Shown here piece by piece: positions 25,985-34,824 of a stretch of DNA of 64,000 nt (position 1 is its first letter; each line of letters starts with the position of its first letter). Both the position numbers and the translations under genes were made by a program. The DNA lies in the NCBI RefSeq assembly GCF_900411375.1, contig NZ_LS422986.1, positions 310,001 to 374,000 of the forward strand. Direction: 5' to 3'. The stretch is from Lentilactobacillus raoultii (lineage in GTDB: Bacteria; Bacillota; Bacilli; Lactobacillales; Lactobacillaceae). Below the pieces are notes generated by a model, which ran no database searches, was not told the DNA's origin, and saw only the letters and a program-made list of their open reading frames with translations.

Positions 25985-26533
25985 TTAGTTTCCCGGCGTA
26001 ACCAAAACTTGTTTGGCATCATCGTTATCCAAGCTTCGAACTACTTTAAAACCGGAAACCTTCAAGTTGGCGGCGCGATATTTCCCAGAAACTTTACTTC
26101 TGACTGAAACGGTCTGATCCATTGGAATATCTGAAAGTTTTCCTTTCATATAAATGACTGGATTATTAGCCGATTTGTTTTTAAAGGAATATTTTAACGT
26201 TCCCTGTTTATCCAAATCATTAGCTTTTTTGGCGTCTTTGTAGGTTTTGTAAATTTTGCTGACGCTGTAAATTGTGACGGTCTGGTTATGTCGGTTGAAT
26301 TGATAGGCATCAATACCGGTTTTGCTCTTATAATTGATGGAGCCGTTCATGTACCAAAGATTATCATTGGAAATCAGGGCTTCTTTTGCCGTTTTCCCTT
26401 TAGTTGGATTTTGCATACTGGTTTTACTGCTCGGATTGGCATTTTTACTGGAAGATTTGCCACAACCCGCTAATATAAGCCCCAGGCCCGCAGTAACGAC
26501 CAAAATAGCCGCTAATGATTTGTTTCTTTCCAT
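25985..26533 (-). CDS. Lipoprotein of unknown function
   Basis: A 182-residue lipoprotein: signal peptide ending LILAGC (lipobox), a Ser/Lys/Asn-rich linker, then a ~130-residue folded part with WYMNGSINYKSKTGIDAYQFN. I choose ATG 26533 because GAGGTGAT lies ~10 bases upstream; a GTG four codons earlier is part of that site. It is anchored on the outer face of the membrane. No catalytic motif seen and no operon partner. Confidence 0.7.
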   Translation of the reverse strand: MERNKSLAAILVVTAGLGLILAGCGKSSSKNANPSSKTSMQNPTKGKTAKEALISNDNLWYMNGSINYKSKTGIDAYQFNRHNQTVTIYSVSKIYKTYKDAKKANDLDKQGTLKYSFKNKSANNPVIYMKGKLSDIPMDQTVSVRSKVSGKYRAANLKVSGFKVVRSLDNDDAKQVLVTPGN

Positions 26534-26650
26534 AATTCGTATCACCTCATATCATGAAATTATCACACAACACTTGCAAAATCTAGTCGTATGTTCGAAT
26601 ATTAATAAAAGAAACGAAATCTTAATACGTTCGCAATTTAGAAATACAAT

Positions 26651-26670
26651 TGATCGACTCAGATCGATCA
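26651..26670. promoter_or_regulatory. Inverted repeat TGATCGA-N6-TCGATCA upstream of LacI-type gene
   Basis: A 7-bp inverted repeat with 6-base spacer lies 20 bases ahead of the regulator start. It may be an autoregulatory operator, but it does not have the CG-centred shape usual for LacI operators. Confidence 0.3.
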
Positions 26671-26689
26671 TATAGATAGGAAGATAGGT

Positions 26690-27664
26690 ATGGCAACCAT
26701 TCGCGACATTGCCAAGAAGATGGGGTTATCGGTTTCAACCGTCTCTCGGGCACTCAATAATAATCAAAGGATTAGTACGCGCACCCGGAAACGCGTTAAA
26801 GAGGTAGCGGATCAACTTGGCTATCAACCGAACTATAACGCTCGTAACCTGACCAATCGGGAAGCAAATGCGGTTGGGGTCATTTTCCCGGTTAATAATC
26901 GCGTCGTTGACAACATTTTTTATGTTGGATTATTACGAGGTATCAATGAAGAACTTACTTCTCGAAATTATGTGTTATCGGTGGCGATTGGTAATTCGAC
27001 TGAACAGGTTTTGGAAAACGTCAAATCAATGATTACCGGCGCCCAAATTAAACGGTTTATCCTCCTGTATTCTCATATTAACGATCCGGTGATTAATTTA
27101 TTGCGTCATCAACCGGTTGATTTTGTGACTATTGGAAAGCCCGCTGCGGGTCAAAAGTGGCCTTACGTTGATAATAATAATGTTAGAGCTGGCGCGGATG
27201 GGACCCGCTTCTTGATTGACCAACGCCATGTCCTTCAGCCGATATTTGCGGAATCATCAAACGGCTGGCCTTATGAATTGGATCGCCGAGAAGGGTATCT
27301 GAGAGAAATGTCGCGAACCAATCGCAAACCAGTCATTTTTTCGGTTTCCGATCAGGATGATGATCAGTTGAGCCGATTAATTAAAGCCAATCCGCAAATG
27401 GATGGCGCAGTTGCCACAGATGATTATACCGGCTTGAAATTATACCACCGATTTAAAACACTTTATCCAAATCGGGAAATTGAGGTGGTTGGTTACAATA
27501 ATTCGCTGCCTAATGAGTTGACCAATCAACATTTTCACTCTGTTGATCTACATCCAACAGAGATGGGACAGGCAGCCGTTCAACTGCTTTTTGAGAAGCC
27601 AGCAACTCAAATTGCCAACGCGGTGAAACATACAATTGTCGCGCATAGCATTGAATTGGCATAG
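26690..27664 (+). CDS. LacI/GalR-family transcriptional regulator
   Basis: A 324-residue regulator: helix-turn-helix MATIRDIAKKMGLSVSTVSRALNN, hinge helix region near QPNYNARNLTNREANAVGVIFP, then a periplasmic-binding-like sugar-sensing domain. An AGGAAG site precedes ATG 26690. The next gene (33 bases later) is a DHA2 multidrug-type MFS carrier, an unusual partner for a sugar regulator. A role in maltose or sucrose control elsewhere in the window is possible, because LacI-type palindromes occur at 33466 and 34730, but this link is a guess. Confidence 0.85.
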   Translation: MATIRDIAKKMGLSVSTVSRALNNNQRISTRTRKRVKEVADQLGYQPNYNARNLTNREANAVGVIFPVNNRVVDNIFYVGLLRGINEELTSRNYVLSVAIGNSTEQVLENVKSMITGAQIKRFILLYSHINDPVINLLRHQPVDFVTIGKPAAGQKWPYVDNNNVRAGADGTRFLIDQRHVLQPIFAESSNGWPYELDRREGYLREMSRTNRKPVIFSVSDQDDDQLSRLIKANPQMDGAVATDDYTGLKLYHRFKTLYPNREIEVVGYNNSLPNELTNQHFHSVDLHPTEMGQAAVQLLFEKPATQIANAVKHTIVAHSIELA

Positions 27665-27696
27665 CTTAAGTTAATTTTAAAAGGGAGGGGATAGGC

Positions 27697-29103
27697 GTGC
27701 AGAAACCAAATCAGTGGGTGTTATTGATGTCCACGTCAATCGTCTCTTTTATGTCAACGATTGACGCCAGTATTGTGAATATTGCGGTCCCTAAAATTTC
27801 ACGTGATCTCCGGATTCCTAATAACCAGGCTGAATGGATTGTTTCAGTTTATTTGGTTTTGATCTGTGTGCTGCTGATTTTATTTGGTGAATTATCAGAT
27901 CAGGTTGGTCGAGTTCGGCTTTTTCAAATTGGAACTGTTATTTTTGTCTTGGGGTCACTGGCATGTGGTCTGAGTATTAACCTTCCGACAATTTTGGCCG
28001 CCCGGGTATTGCAAGCGTTGGGGGCATCGATGACGATGGCCACCAATTTTGGCATTATTACGGATATTTTCCCATTGAGTCGTCACGGCTTGGCGCTTGG
28101 GGTCAACAGTGCGTTTGTCCAGATTGGCAATATTGCCGGTCCAGGAGTGGGCGGGCTTATTTTAAGCATTGCCAGTTGGCATGACATCTTCTTTGTTAAC
28201 GTGCCAATTGGGATTGTGGCCTTTTTCCTGGGCCACCATTTCTTTCCTCACCCTAAGCCGTTACGGACGCGGCCTAAAATTGATATTTGGGGATTTTTAG
28301 CCTACACAGGTCTAATTCTCAGCTTTTTTGTAATGATTTTTCTTGGACAAATGATCGGCTTCGGCCACTGGAAAATCATTGGTCTGGCTATTTTAGCGGG
28401 CGGCTTTTTGATTGGATTTATTTTAATTGAACGACAGCAAGCTGAACCGTTGATTGATCTTCGGCTCTTTCATAATTTAGGCTTTACATTTGGGATTTTA
28501 TCGGCCATGTTGGTCTACATGTGCGGGTACTTCAATAACGTTATTATGCCATTTTACCTCCAAGACCGGCTGCTACTTTCTTCCGGCCTCTCAGGTTTGA
28601 TTCTGATGGCTGTGCCGATTGTAAATGTCTTCAGTGCACCAACCGGTGGGGCAATTTCGGATCATTTAGGCGCCGAAAAGGTCTCGTTCATGGCATTATT
28701 TATTTTTCTGGTGCCGGAAGTTATTTTTATTCTGGTGACACCGAGTTGGTCGATTATTTGGTTAATTATCGGTCTGGCGCTTTTTGGCTGTGCCAATGGC
28801 GCTTTTCAAAACAATCCCATGATTATGGGCAACGCCGCACCGGAATTTCAAGGAATTGCCGGTTCGATCGCAGCGCTGGGACGTAATTTGGGCATGTCAA
28901 TGGGACTGGCCTTGGCGACGTCGTTACTGTATCACGGGATCAGTCTTAAAGCAGGCCAACGCATGACGACCTATCCGGATCAGCATCCCGACTGGTTTGT
29001 TTTTGGTATGCATTACGCTTATATGTTTTCGCTTGGCCTGATTTTGATCGCTATCGTACTAATTGGGATCGTTTTGAAGCGCCAGACTCGCCGAATTAGT
29101 TAA
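27697..29103 (+). CDS. DHA2-family multidrug efflux MFS (EmrB/QacA type, 14 helices)
   Basis: A 468-residue protein with 14 hydrophobic helices. Early TIDASIVNIAVPKISRDL carries the helix 1 D of DHA2 pumps; ELSDQVGRVRLFQIG is motif A; ARVLQALGASMTMATNFGII is motif B (Arg); NSAFVQIGNIAGPGVGGLI is motif C of antiporters. H+-driven export of drugs or lipophilic cations is the family role. GTG 27697 has GGGAGGGG upstream. Probably co-transcribed with the LacI-type regulator and the TMEM175-like gene. Confidence 0.88.
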   Translation: MQKPNQWVLLMSTSIVSFMSTIDASIVNIAVPKISRDLRIPNNQAEWIVSVYLVLICVLLILFGELSDQVGRVRLFQIGTVIFVLGSLACGLSINLPTILAARVLQALGASMTMATNFGIITDIFPLSRHGLALGVNSAFVQIGNIAGPGVGGLILSIASWHDIFFVNVPIGIVAFFLGHHFFPHPKPLRTRPKIDIWGFLAYTGLILSFFVMIFLGQMIGFGHWKIIGLAILAGGFLIGFILIERQQAEPLIDLRLFHNLGFTFGILSAMLVYMCGYFNNVIMPFYLQDRLLLSSGLSGLILMAVPIVNVFSAPTGGAISDHLGAEKVSFMALFIFLVPEVIFILVTPSWSIIWLIIGLALFGCANGAFQNNPMIMGNAAPEFQGIAGSIAALGRNLGMSMGLALATSLLYHGISLKAGQRMTTYPDQHPDWFVFGMHYAYMFSLGLILIAIVLIGIVLKRQTRRIS

Positions 29104-29146
29104 GGCATCTGAGTAGAAATTGTTTATTTTGGGGAGAAGCGGGAAG

Positions 29147-29749
29147 ATGTTTAAAAATTCTAAGGAGCGCATGATTGCAATTTCAGATGGGGTCTTTGCA
29201 GTCGTCATCACCATTATGGTACTGGACATTAAGGAACCGATTGGTAATTTGTCTGGTCTTGAGAGTCATCGCTTAGTGATTCAATTATTATCGTACTTAA
29301 TCAGTTTTGGAGTGGTTGCCCAATACTGGGTATTTCACCAAGAATTGTTTACAAATTTAAAAACGGTTACGATCAAGATTCTGATCGGCAATCTTTATTA
29401 TTTGTGTCCGATTTGCTTGATTCCGTTTGCAACAACTTGGTTAAGTAATAGTTTTATCTCAAAGGAAAGTGCGATTAGTTTTGCGGCCTTGATGTTTATA
29501 GTGAATTTATTTCAATTGTGGTTGTTTCGTTTGGTAATTAATCAGAATCGGCGGGATCGTCTCCGGTTGACTAATCATGATATTGAAGAATTTTGGTCTG
29601 TTAAGGCAATGCTGAGTATTAGCGTGGTTTATCTTATTGTTAGCTTGCTGGTTCCAAAATTATTATTAGTTGTGATTGGTTTAGGCATCCTTTCCAGAGT
29701 GTTGGTAACCAGAGTGATTCGATTCTATCAGCGAAAGAAGGATTTGTAG
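29147..29749 (+). CDS. TMEM175-family (DUF1211) potassium channel-like protein
   Basis: A 200-residue protein with six helices. The first helix reads MIAISDGVFAVVITIMVLDI, the (R)xxxFSDG-type filter helix of bacterial TMEM175 channels. Such proteins form tetrameric K+-selective leak channels without a P-loop. ATG 29147 follows GGGGAG 10 bases upstream. It starts 43 bases after the MFS gene and probably shares its transcript. Confidence 0.8.
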   Translation: MFKNSKERMIAISDGVFAVVITIMVLDIKEPIGNLSGLESHRLVIQLLSYLISFGVVAQYWVFHQELFTNLKTVTIKILIGNLYYLCPICLIPFATTWLSNSFISKESAISFAALMFIVNLFQLWLFRLVINQNRRDRLRLTNHDIEEFWSVKAMLSISVVYLIVSLLVPKLLLVVIGLGILSRVLVTRVIRFYQRKKDL

Positions 29750-29754
29750 ACTAA

Positions 29755-29799
29755 AAAATAACGACGGAGACAACTTTAAGTTATCCCAGTCGTTATTTT
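29755..29799. terminator. Bidirectional terminator hairpin
   Basis: AAAATAACGAC (29755-29765) pairs with GTCGTTATTTT (29789-29799), symmetric A and T runs, between the convergent TMEM175-like and pgi genes. Confidence 0.8.
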
Positions 29800-29815
29800 T
29801 AGTTGGCTTTAATCA

Positions 29816-31162
29816 TTAAAGCCGATCATTTAATTCTTTCCCCAACTTTTCATAGCCGGGCTTGCCCAACAAAGCAAACATATTGGTCTTATAAGCTTCA
29901 ACGCCGGGTTGATTGAACGGATTGATGCCGTTTAAGTAACCGGAGATGGCAACGGCAATTTCAAAGAAGTAGATGAGATAACCCAACGTGTAAGGAGTCT
30001 GATCCGGAATATGAATGCTCATATTCGGCACGTTCCCATCTGTATGAGCTAAGACAACACCTTCAAAAGCCTTAGTATTGGCAAAATCCATGGTTTTACC
30101 TTCCAAATACTGCAAGCCGTCGAGGTTATCCTTTTCCTTTGGAATATCTTCGTCGTGGTTCGGGTGATCAACTTTCACAACGGTTTCCATCAGGTTGCGT
30201 AACCCTTCCTGAATGTACTGACCAAGTGAATGCAGATCCGTTGTAAAGTTGGCGGATGACGGGTAAATGCCCTTTTGATCCTTGCCTTCAGACTCACCCA
30301 TCAGTTGCTTCCACCATTCAGCCAAATACTGCATGTTGGGTTCGTAATTTTCCAGCAGTTCGGTTGTGAATCCTTTACGATACAGGATGTTTCGATAAGC
30401 TGCATATTGATAAGCTTCGTTTTTAGTTAAATCAGGATCGGTATAAGCGTCAGCGGCGTCAGCGGCCCCTTTCATCAACTCATCGATGCTGGCTCCGGAA
30501 ACAGCAATTGGTAAGAGGCCTACCGGTGAGAGCACGGAGTAACGGCCACCGACACCATCCGGGATAATAAAGCTTTCGTAACCGTTGGCGTTAGCCTCCT
30601 GACGTAAAGCGCCATGAGCCTTGTCGGTAGTTGCGTAAATTCGCTTCTTGGCACCTTCAGCACCGTACTTTTGAACCAGTTTATCTTTGAAAATTCGAAA
30701 AGCAATTGAGGGTTCCGTTGTGGTTCCTGACTTTGAAATGACGTTAACGGAAAAGTCACGGTCACCAATTAAATGAAGTAGATCGTAAACGTATGAAGGA
30801 CTTAATGAGTTACCGGCAAAGAAGACTTGTGGAAATTTCCGCTGATCGTCCGGTAAATAATTAAAGAAAGTATCATTCAGAAAATCAACGGCCATTTTGG
30901 CCCCTAAGTAGGACCCGCCGATACCAATTACCACCAAGACCTTGGAATCGCTTTGGATCTTCTTGGCTGCCTGTTTGATTCGAGCAAATTCAGCCTTGTC
31001 GTAATCCTTTGGTAGCGTCAGCCAGTCACGGAATTCACTACCGGCACCGGTACCTTGACGGACTTCAGCGTCTGCCGCGGTCACCATTGCCTGCATTTCA
31101 CCTAATTCATTATCATGAACGAATTTTGATAATTTTGAACTGTCAAATTTAATATGAGCCAC
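29816..31162 (-). CDS. pgi: Glucose-6-phosphate isomerase
   Basis: A 448-residue enzyme interconverting glucose 6-phosphate and fructose 6-phosphate. Clear signatures: [19 protein letters not shown] (phosphate loop), [20 protein letters not shown] (second signature), [18 protein letters not shown] (P-G-I signature 1 region) and the late [12 protein letters not shown] (signature 2). Length matches the Gram-positive type. The GTG start at 31162 has GAGGAGG upstream. It links fructose and sucrose use (the upstream fructokinase cluster) to glucose 6-phosphate produced with maltose phosphorylase. Confidence 0.97.
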   Translation of the reverse strand: MAHIKFDSSKLSKFVHDNELGEMQAMVTAADAEVRQGTGAGSEFRDWLTLPKDYDKAEFARIKQAAKKIQSDSKVLVVIGIGGSYLGAKMAVDFLNDTFFNYLPDDQRKFPQVFFAGNSLSPSYVYDLLHLIGDRDFSVNVISKSGTTTEPSIAFRIFKDKLVQKYGAEGAKKRIYATTDKAHGALRQEANANGYESFIIPDGVGGRYSVLSPVGLLPIAVSGASIDELMKGAADAADAYTDPDLTKNEAYQYAAYRNILYRKGFTTELLENYEPNMQYLAEWWKQLMGESEGKDQKGIYPSSANFTTDLHSLGQYIQEGLRNLMETVVKVDHPNHDEDIPKEKDNLDGLQYLEGKTMDFANTKAFEGVVLAHTDGNVPNMSIHIPDQTPYTLGYLIYFFEIAVAISGYLNGINPFNQPGVEAYKTNMFALLGKPGYEKLGKELNDRL

Positions 31163-31188
31163 TTTTTATATCCTCCTCTGAAAACATA

Positions 31189-31224
31189 AGCGCTTAATCT
31201 AATAGTATCATCAAATTAAGCGCT
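31189..31224. promoter_or_regulatory. Inverted repeat AGCGCTTAAT-N16-ATTAAGCGCT upstream of pgi
   Basis: Two perfect 10-base arms lie 27 bases upstream of the pgi start. There is no T run on the pgi side, so a regulatory site (or stem in the pgi leader) is more likely than a terminator of the preceding gene. Confidence 0.4.
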
Positions 31225-31245
31225 CTATGATTAAAATAACCTTTT

Positions 31246-31635
31246 TTATAGGATTTGGCAAAATTCAATCGTTTCTTGATTGGGGCCAAGAATGTTAAAG
31301 TAACGAATCCCATGATCCCAGAAAGACGGAATTGCTTGAATTTCCTGATCAACCAGGTTGAGTCCTTGGGCCTTAGCATCTGCAAAGGCCTTATCAACAT
31401 CGGGGGTGTTTAATGAAATATGATTGATAGCGCCAGCCTTCATAGCGACTGGATCACCTTCCCAGGTTTCAATGGTTAAATTGCCGAAGCGCATGAACGC
31501 GCACCGGTTTTTGCCATTATGAAATAAGCCGGCTTGATCAAAACCAAGTGATTTATAAAAAGTGATGGTTTTATCTAAATCTTTTGAAGGAATCCCAACG
31601 TGCTGGATTCCAGTAATATCATCCTTAATTGCCAT
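31246..31635 (-). CDS. VOC-superfamily (glyoxalase/bleomycin resistance-like) protein
   Basis: A 129-residue single-module VOC protein: TGIQHVGIPSKDLDKTITFYKSLGFDQ (first beta-alpha-beta unit with metal-ligand His) and INHISLNTPDVDKAFADAKAQGLNLV (second unit), ending with a Glu in NQETIEFCQIL. Three of the usual metal-ligand positions are present, so it may be a metal-dependent lyase or dioxygenase; the substrate is unknown. AAAGGAAG precedes ATG 31635. It is the last of four same-strand genes starting with fructokinase, which suggests a sugar-related role. Confidence 0.75.
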   Translation of the reverse strand: MAIKDDITGIQHVGIPSKDLDKTITFYKSLGFDQAGLFHNGKNRCAFMRFGNLTIETWEGDPVAMKAGAINHISLNTPDVDKAFADAKAQGLNLVDQEIQAIPSFWDHGIRYFNILGPNQETIEFCQIL

Positions 31636-31662
31636 GATGAACTTCCTTTCAAATGAAGTGAA

Positions 31663-32403
31663 CTAGTCTGTTTTACCGACGTCCAAAGCCTGATGTTTGA
31701 GACCCGGGAAAACGCGTCGATCAGCAATGCCGGTAATGCCGCCTTGGAAAAGAAAGGCGAAGATTGTGCCAATCCCAAAGTTGGTGAATTGCTTGGTGAT
31801 CATAAATGCCACAATTGCCATGATGGTTGGTGGAATGTAGGAAGCCCACATCGCAACGTTGGCATTGCCTTTAAAGTACTTAAACCGCAAGATCTGCATG
31901 AGGTCGTCGGCTGGATGCAGCACCAAATTGACCCGCTGATAAATTGAAATGGCGGTTCCGATTAACGCGACCCCAAAGAAATTTAGCAAAATGTAGAAAA
32001 TAATCATCCCAATAGAGTTTGCGGCTGGTAATCCTTTGAAGAAGGAGTACTTACCGATAAAGAAATCTTCAAAGATCTGAATCAGTGCAGAGAAGGGCAC
32101 CATAAAGATCAGATTGCCAAGGGCGCGCCGCCAACTCCAATGGCCGACTAAAATGGCATTTAAAATGGTGGTGGCCACACCCAAAATCAGGAATGTCCAA
32201 AACAAATTCCAACCAAATGCGACACTTAAGTTGGCTTCAGCGGCAGTCCAATAGGCGGAACCCAAATAGGATGGGTGAATTTTGGCACTGGTAACCAAAG
32301 TCAGAACATTTCCAGCTGAGTTGATGACCAGTGAGATGATAAAGTAAAGGATTGACGTACTCATTGAGATGGTGCGACCATTTAAGACTTGAGAATCGTT
32401 CAT
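31663..32403 (-). CDS. YczE/YyaS-like integral membrane protein
   Basis: A 246-residue protein with five or six hydrophobic helices. The N-terminal helix STSILYFIISLVINSAGNVLTLVT and the next segment GSAYWTAAEANLSVAFGWNLFWTF resemble the YczE/YitT family of uncharacterised membrane proteins. ATG 32403 has GAGGAGG five bases upstream, deciding the start. It lies between a zinc dehydrogenase gene and a VOC gene in one apparent operon, so it might carry the substrate of that dehydrogenase; this is inference. Confidence 0.6.
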   Translation of the reverse strand: MNDSQVLNGRTISMSTSILYFIISLVINSAGNVLTLVTSAKIHPSYLGSAYWTAAEANLSVAFGWNLFWTFLILGVATTILNAILVGHWSWRRALGNLIFMVPFSALIQIFEDFFIGKYSFFKGLPAANSIGMIIFYILLNFFGVALIGTAISIYQRVNLVLHPADDLMQILRFKYFKGNANVAMWASYIPPTIMAIVAFMITKQFTNFGIGTIFAFLFQGGITGIADRRVFPGLKHQALDVGKTD

Positions 32404-32432
32404 ATTGGCCTCCTCATTATTTGATACCATAA

Positions 32433-33434
32433 CTAGTCACCTACTTTGACAACGGCCTTTGATGTTACTTTGGTCTTACCTTGAAGGACTCCTTCAACTT
32501 GGTCGAGGGATAATTCATTACTAATCAAGGATTCAACGTCCAACTTACCGCTTTGAAGCAGGGCAATTGAATCTTCAAATGAGTTAGGGTTGATAAAGGA
32601 GCCTTGAATGGTTAATTGTTTTTGGTAAACTTCGTAAGTGTTCATTTCGAAGTGGGCATCCGGTTTACCAACGCCAAACATCAAAACTTGAGCACCTTTA
32701 CGAGTGGCTTCAACAGCTTGTTCCTGGGTTTGTGGTAAACCAACGGCTTCGATGACCACGTCATAGTTTGAAGGTAAAGTATCGCGAGTCGTGTTATAAG
32801 TGTTTTTAACGCCGAATTTTTCCTTGTTACGCTTTAACTTTTCGTCTGCAATCCCGGCAAGATCCACTTGGTGGACGCCATATGCCTGAAGAATTTGGGC
32901 AAACAATTGACCCATGAAGCCGTCACCAATTACCAAAGCGCGTTGATAAGGAGTGAGGCGAAGTAATTTAATACCGTGAACGGCACATGAAATTGGTTCA
33001 ATGGTGGCAGCAGCTTTTAACGAAACGTCATCGGGAATTGGGTAAACAACGGTTGCTGGTGCTGTGAAGGATTGTTCCAAGCCACCATTTCTGGTAACGC
33101 CAACGGCTGACAGGTTTTCGCAAAGTTCAGGCCGATTGGTATGGCAATAGAAACATTGACCACAGTAAATGTTTGGATCCACTGTTACCCGATCGCCAAC
33201 TTTGACGTTGGTCACGTCGGCACCGACTTCAGCGACAATTCCTGAATTTTCATGACCAAACACAATGGGTGGGACAGCATCGGCAGATCCTGGTAAGCCG
33301 TTGTATAAGGCGTGATCAGTGCCACAAATCCCAGCGTAGGCAGTGTTAATTCGAACTTCGTTAGGTTTTACTGTTGGGGTATCGATATCTTCAATTTCCA
33401 TTTTTTTAATATCAGTAAAGACAAGTGCTTTCAT
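32433..33434 (-). CDS. Zinc-dependent medium-chain alcohol/polyol dehydrogenase
   Basis: A 333-residue NAD(P)-dependent dehydrogenase. GICGTDHALYNG carries the catalytic-zinc Cys, FGHENSG the His-Glu, DPNIYCGQCFYCHTNRPELC the structural-zinc cysteines, and VIGDGFMGQLFAQIL the Rossmann nucleotide loop. Closest in shape to sorbitol (L-iditol) and threonine dehydrogenases. ATG 33434 has AAAGGAG upstream. The neighbours (fructokinase upstream) fit oxidation of a polyol such as sorbitol or mannitol to a ketose that is then phosphorylated; the exact substrate cannot be read from sequence. Confidence 0.82.
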   Translation of the reverse strand: MKALVFTDIKKMEIEDIDTPTVKPNEVRINTAYAGICGTDHALYNGLPGSADAVPPIVFGHENSGIVAEVGADVTNVKVGDRVTVDPNIYCGQCFYCHTNRPELCENLSAVGVTRNGGLEQSFTAPATVVYPIPDDVSLKAAATIEPISCAVHGIKLLRLTPYQRALVIGDGFMGQLFAQILQAYGVHQVDLAGIADEKLKRNKEKFGVKNTYNTTRDTLPSNYDVVIEAVGLPQTQEQAVEATRKGAQVLMFGVGKPDAHFEMNTYEVYQKQLTIQGSFINPNSFEDSIALLQSGKLDVESLISNELSLDQVEGVLQGKTKVTSKAVVKVGD

Positions 33435-33465
33435 AAATAGAATCTCCTTTAGAATATAAAGCGTT

Positions 33466-33483
33466 AACACAAACGTTTGTGTT
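33466..33483. promoter_or_regulatory. Perfect 18-bp LacI-type palindrome AACACAAACGTTTGTGTT
   Basis: A perfect palindrome centred on CG between the fructokinase and dehydrogenase genes, 32 bases ahead of the dehydrogenase start. CG-centred palindromes with this A/T pattern are the typical operators of LacI/GalR regulators. It suggests separate control of the dehydrogenase-led genes. Confidence 0.6.
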
Positions 33484-33497
33484 TTTCAGTAAAAAAA

Positions 33498-34373
33498 TTA
33501 TTTGTTCAGTTCTTCCACAGCTAAAGCAAAGTCACCAACAGTGGCTGACCCGTTATTTTTAACCAGTGGCATGACGATATATTGATCAAGATTGCCAACA
33601 TCAACGTAATTGTTTAGTAGGTCTTTAAATTGGGCCCGCACTTTTTTCAAGAACGGTTCGCTGACAACGCCGCCACCGAAAACAATTTTGGCGGGTCTAA
33701 AGAGCAACGTTTCTTGAATAGCGGCTTGAGCGACATAAAAGGCCATGATATCCCATACGTGATCGGTTAGCGGAATGTCTTGTCCCTTTTTGCCGGTTCG
33801 CGCTTCAAACGTCGGCCCACTAACCAATCCTTCCAGACAATCCCCGTGATATGGACAAATCCCTTTGAAATCCAAATCATCCGGATGACGTTTTAGCCGG
33901 ACATGACCAACTTCCGGGTGACCAAGATCACCAATAAAGCGGCCGTTAACAATTTCTCCGGCACCGACCCCCGTTCCAATTGTAAAGTAAACGAGTGAGT
34001 CAATCTTTTGGTTAAATAACGTTGCCATGACATATTCACCATAGGCCGAGCCGTTTACGTCGGTTGTCCAAGCAATCGGCAAGTCAAATGCTTCTTTTAA
34101 GCGACCTACGAAATCGGTATTTGCCCAGCCTGGTTTAGGGGTGTTGGTAATATAGCCGTATTTCGGTGAGTTCTTCCGAAGCTCGATTGGTCCAAACGAT
34201 GAAACCGCAATGGCTTGTAATTCCTTAAATTGTTTGAAGTAGTCAACGGTTTTCTGCAAAGTTTCTGCCGGCGTGGTTGTCTTAATATGGACGCTGTCAA
34301 GAATGCGGTAATCCTCATTGCCAACGGCGCACACAAATTTGGTTCCACCGGCTTCAATACTCCCAAGTAACAT
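33498..34373 (-). CDS. scrK: ROK-family fructokinase
   Basis: A 291-residue sugar kinase forming fructose 6-phosphate from fructose and ATP. GSIEAGGTKFVCAVG is the ATP-phosphate loop, DVNGSAYGEYVMA follows the catalytic Asp, TIGTGVGAGEIVNG is the ROK signature, and HPEVGHVRLKRH with CPYHGDCLEGL forms the zinc site (His-Cys-His-Cys) typical of ScrK-type fructokinases. ATG 34373 follows AGGTGG; a TTG lies directly before it. Divergent from the maltose permease gene and first of a four-gene cluster; pgi follows the cluster. Confidence 0.88.
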   Translation of the reverse strand: MLLGSIEAGGTKFVCAVGNEDYRILDSVHIKTTTPAETLQKTVDYFKQFKELQAIAVSSFGPIELRKNSPKYGYITNTPKPGWANTDFVGRLKEAFDLPIAWTTDVNGSAYGEYVMATLFNQKIDSLVYFTIGTGVGAGEIVNGRFIGDLGHPEVGHVRLKRHPDDLDFKGICPYHGDCLEGLVSGPTFEARTGKKGQDIPLTDHVWDIMAFYVAQAAIQETLLFRPAKIVFGGGVVSEPFLKKVRAQFKDLLNNYVDVGNLDQYIVMPLVKNNGSATVGDFALAVEELNK

Positions 34374-34430
34374 CAATTGTCACCACCTTTAATTAATCCT
34401 GTTCAATGATTTCCTTGTGAATCACGATTC

Positions 34431-34458
34431 AATATAACACATATTCGACAAATGTAAA
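34431..34458 (-). promoter_or_regulatory. Probable promoter of the fructokinase cluster
   Basis: On the minus strand TTTACA, a 16-base spacer, then TATATT, about 58 bases ahead of the kinase start. Confidence 0.45.
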
Positions 34459-34729
34459 TGAAAATAGAGGCAATATAACTCAATATTTTTTTCAAGGAAA
34501 GTTATAAGGTATAGACCATCAGGCATTTTCGGGTGAAAAAAGTTGCTAAAACTTTTTTGTAAATTTTTTTCTGCCTGATAAATTAGATTCTCACAGGGGT
34601 GTTTAGTGTTTTTAGTTTATTTTGATTAGGGCTCTGAAAGCAATATGAAAAAATATTTCACAAACTTTATTAATCGTTATCATTGGTATTTTATCAATAT
34701 GAAAGCGTTATTCACAATTAAATCGGGTG

Positions 34730-34767
34730 TGCAACCGGTTGCATTAAAATGAAAACGGTGTCATAAT
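34730..34767 (+). promoter_or_regulatory. malT promoter with overlapping palindromic operator
   Basis: TGCAACCGGTTGCA (34730-34743) is a perfect 14-bp palindrome resembling MalR/LacI-type operators. It overlaps the -35 box TTGCAT (34739-34744), which is followed by 17 bases and CATAAT (34762-34767). Binding there would block transcription of the maltose genes. Confidence 0.65.
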
Positions 34768-34824
34768 ATCCTCGTAAAAGCAATTATTGAAAATTCTAGG
34801 AATGAAGATTTGGAGGAAAACATC

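Larger units (their letters stand above)
34374..34824. other. 451-base divergent control region between fructokinase and maltose genes
   Basis: Non-coding, strongly A/T-rich. It holds the two promoters and the LacI-type palindrome listed separately. A partial catabolite-response-like sequence (TATTAATCGTTATCAT at 34668-34683) fits the cre consensus only on its right half. A second CG-centred stretch, TGAAAGCGTTATTCA (34700-34714), is one base too long for cre. No gene seen inside. Confidence 0.5.

Noticed and set aside
33466-33483. Catabolite-responsive element (cre) for the palindrome
   Set aside because: It is a perfect CG-centred palindrome but departs from the cre consensus in the outer positions; a dedicated LacI-type operator fits better.
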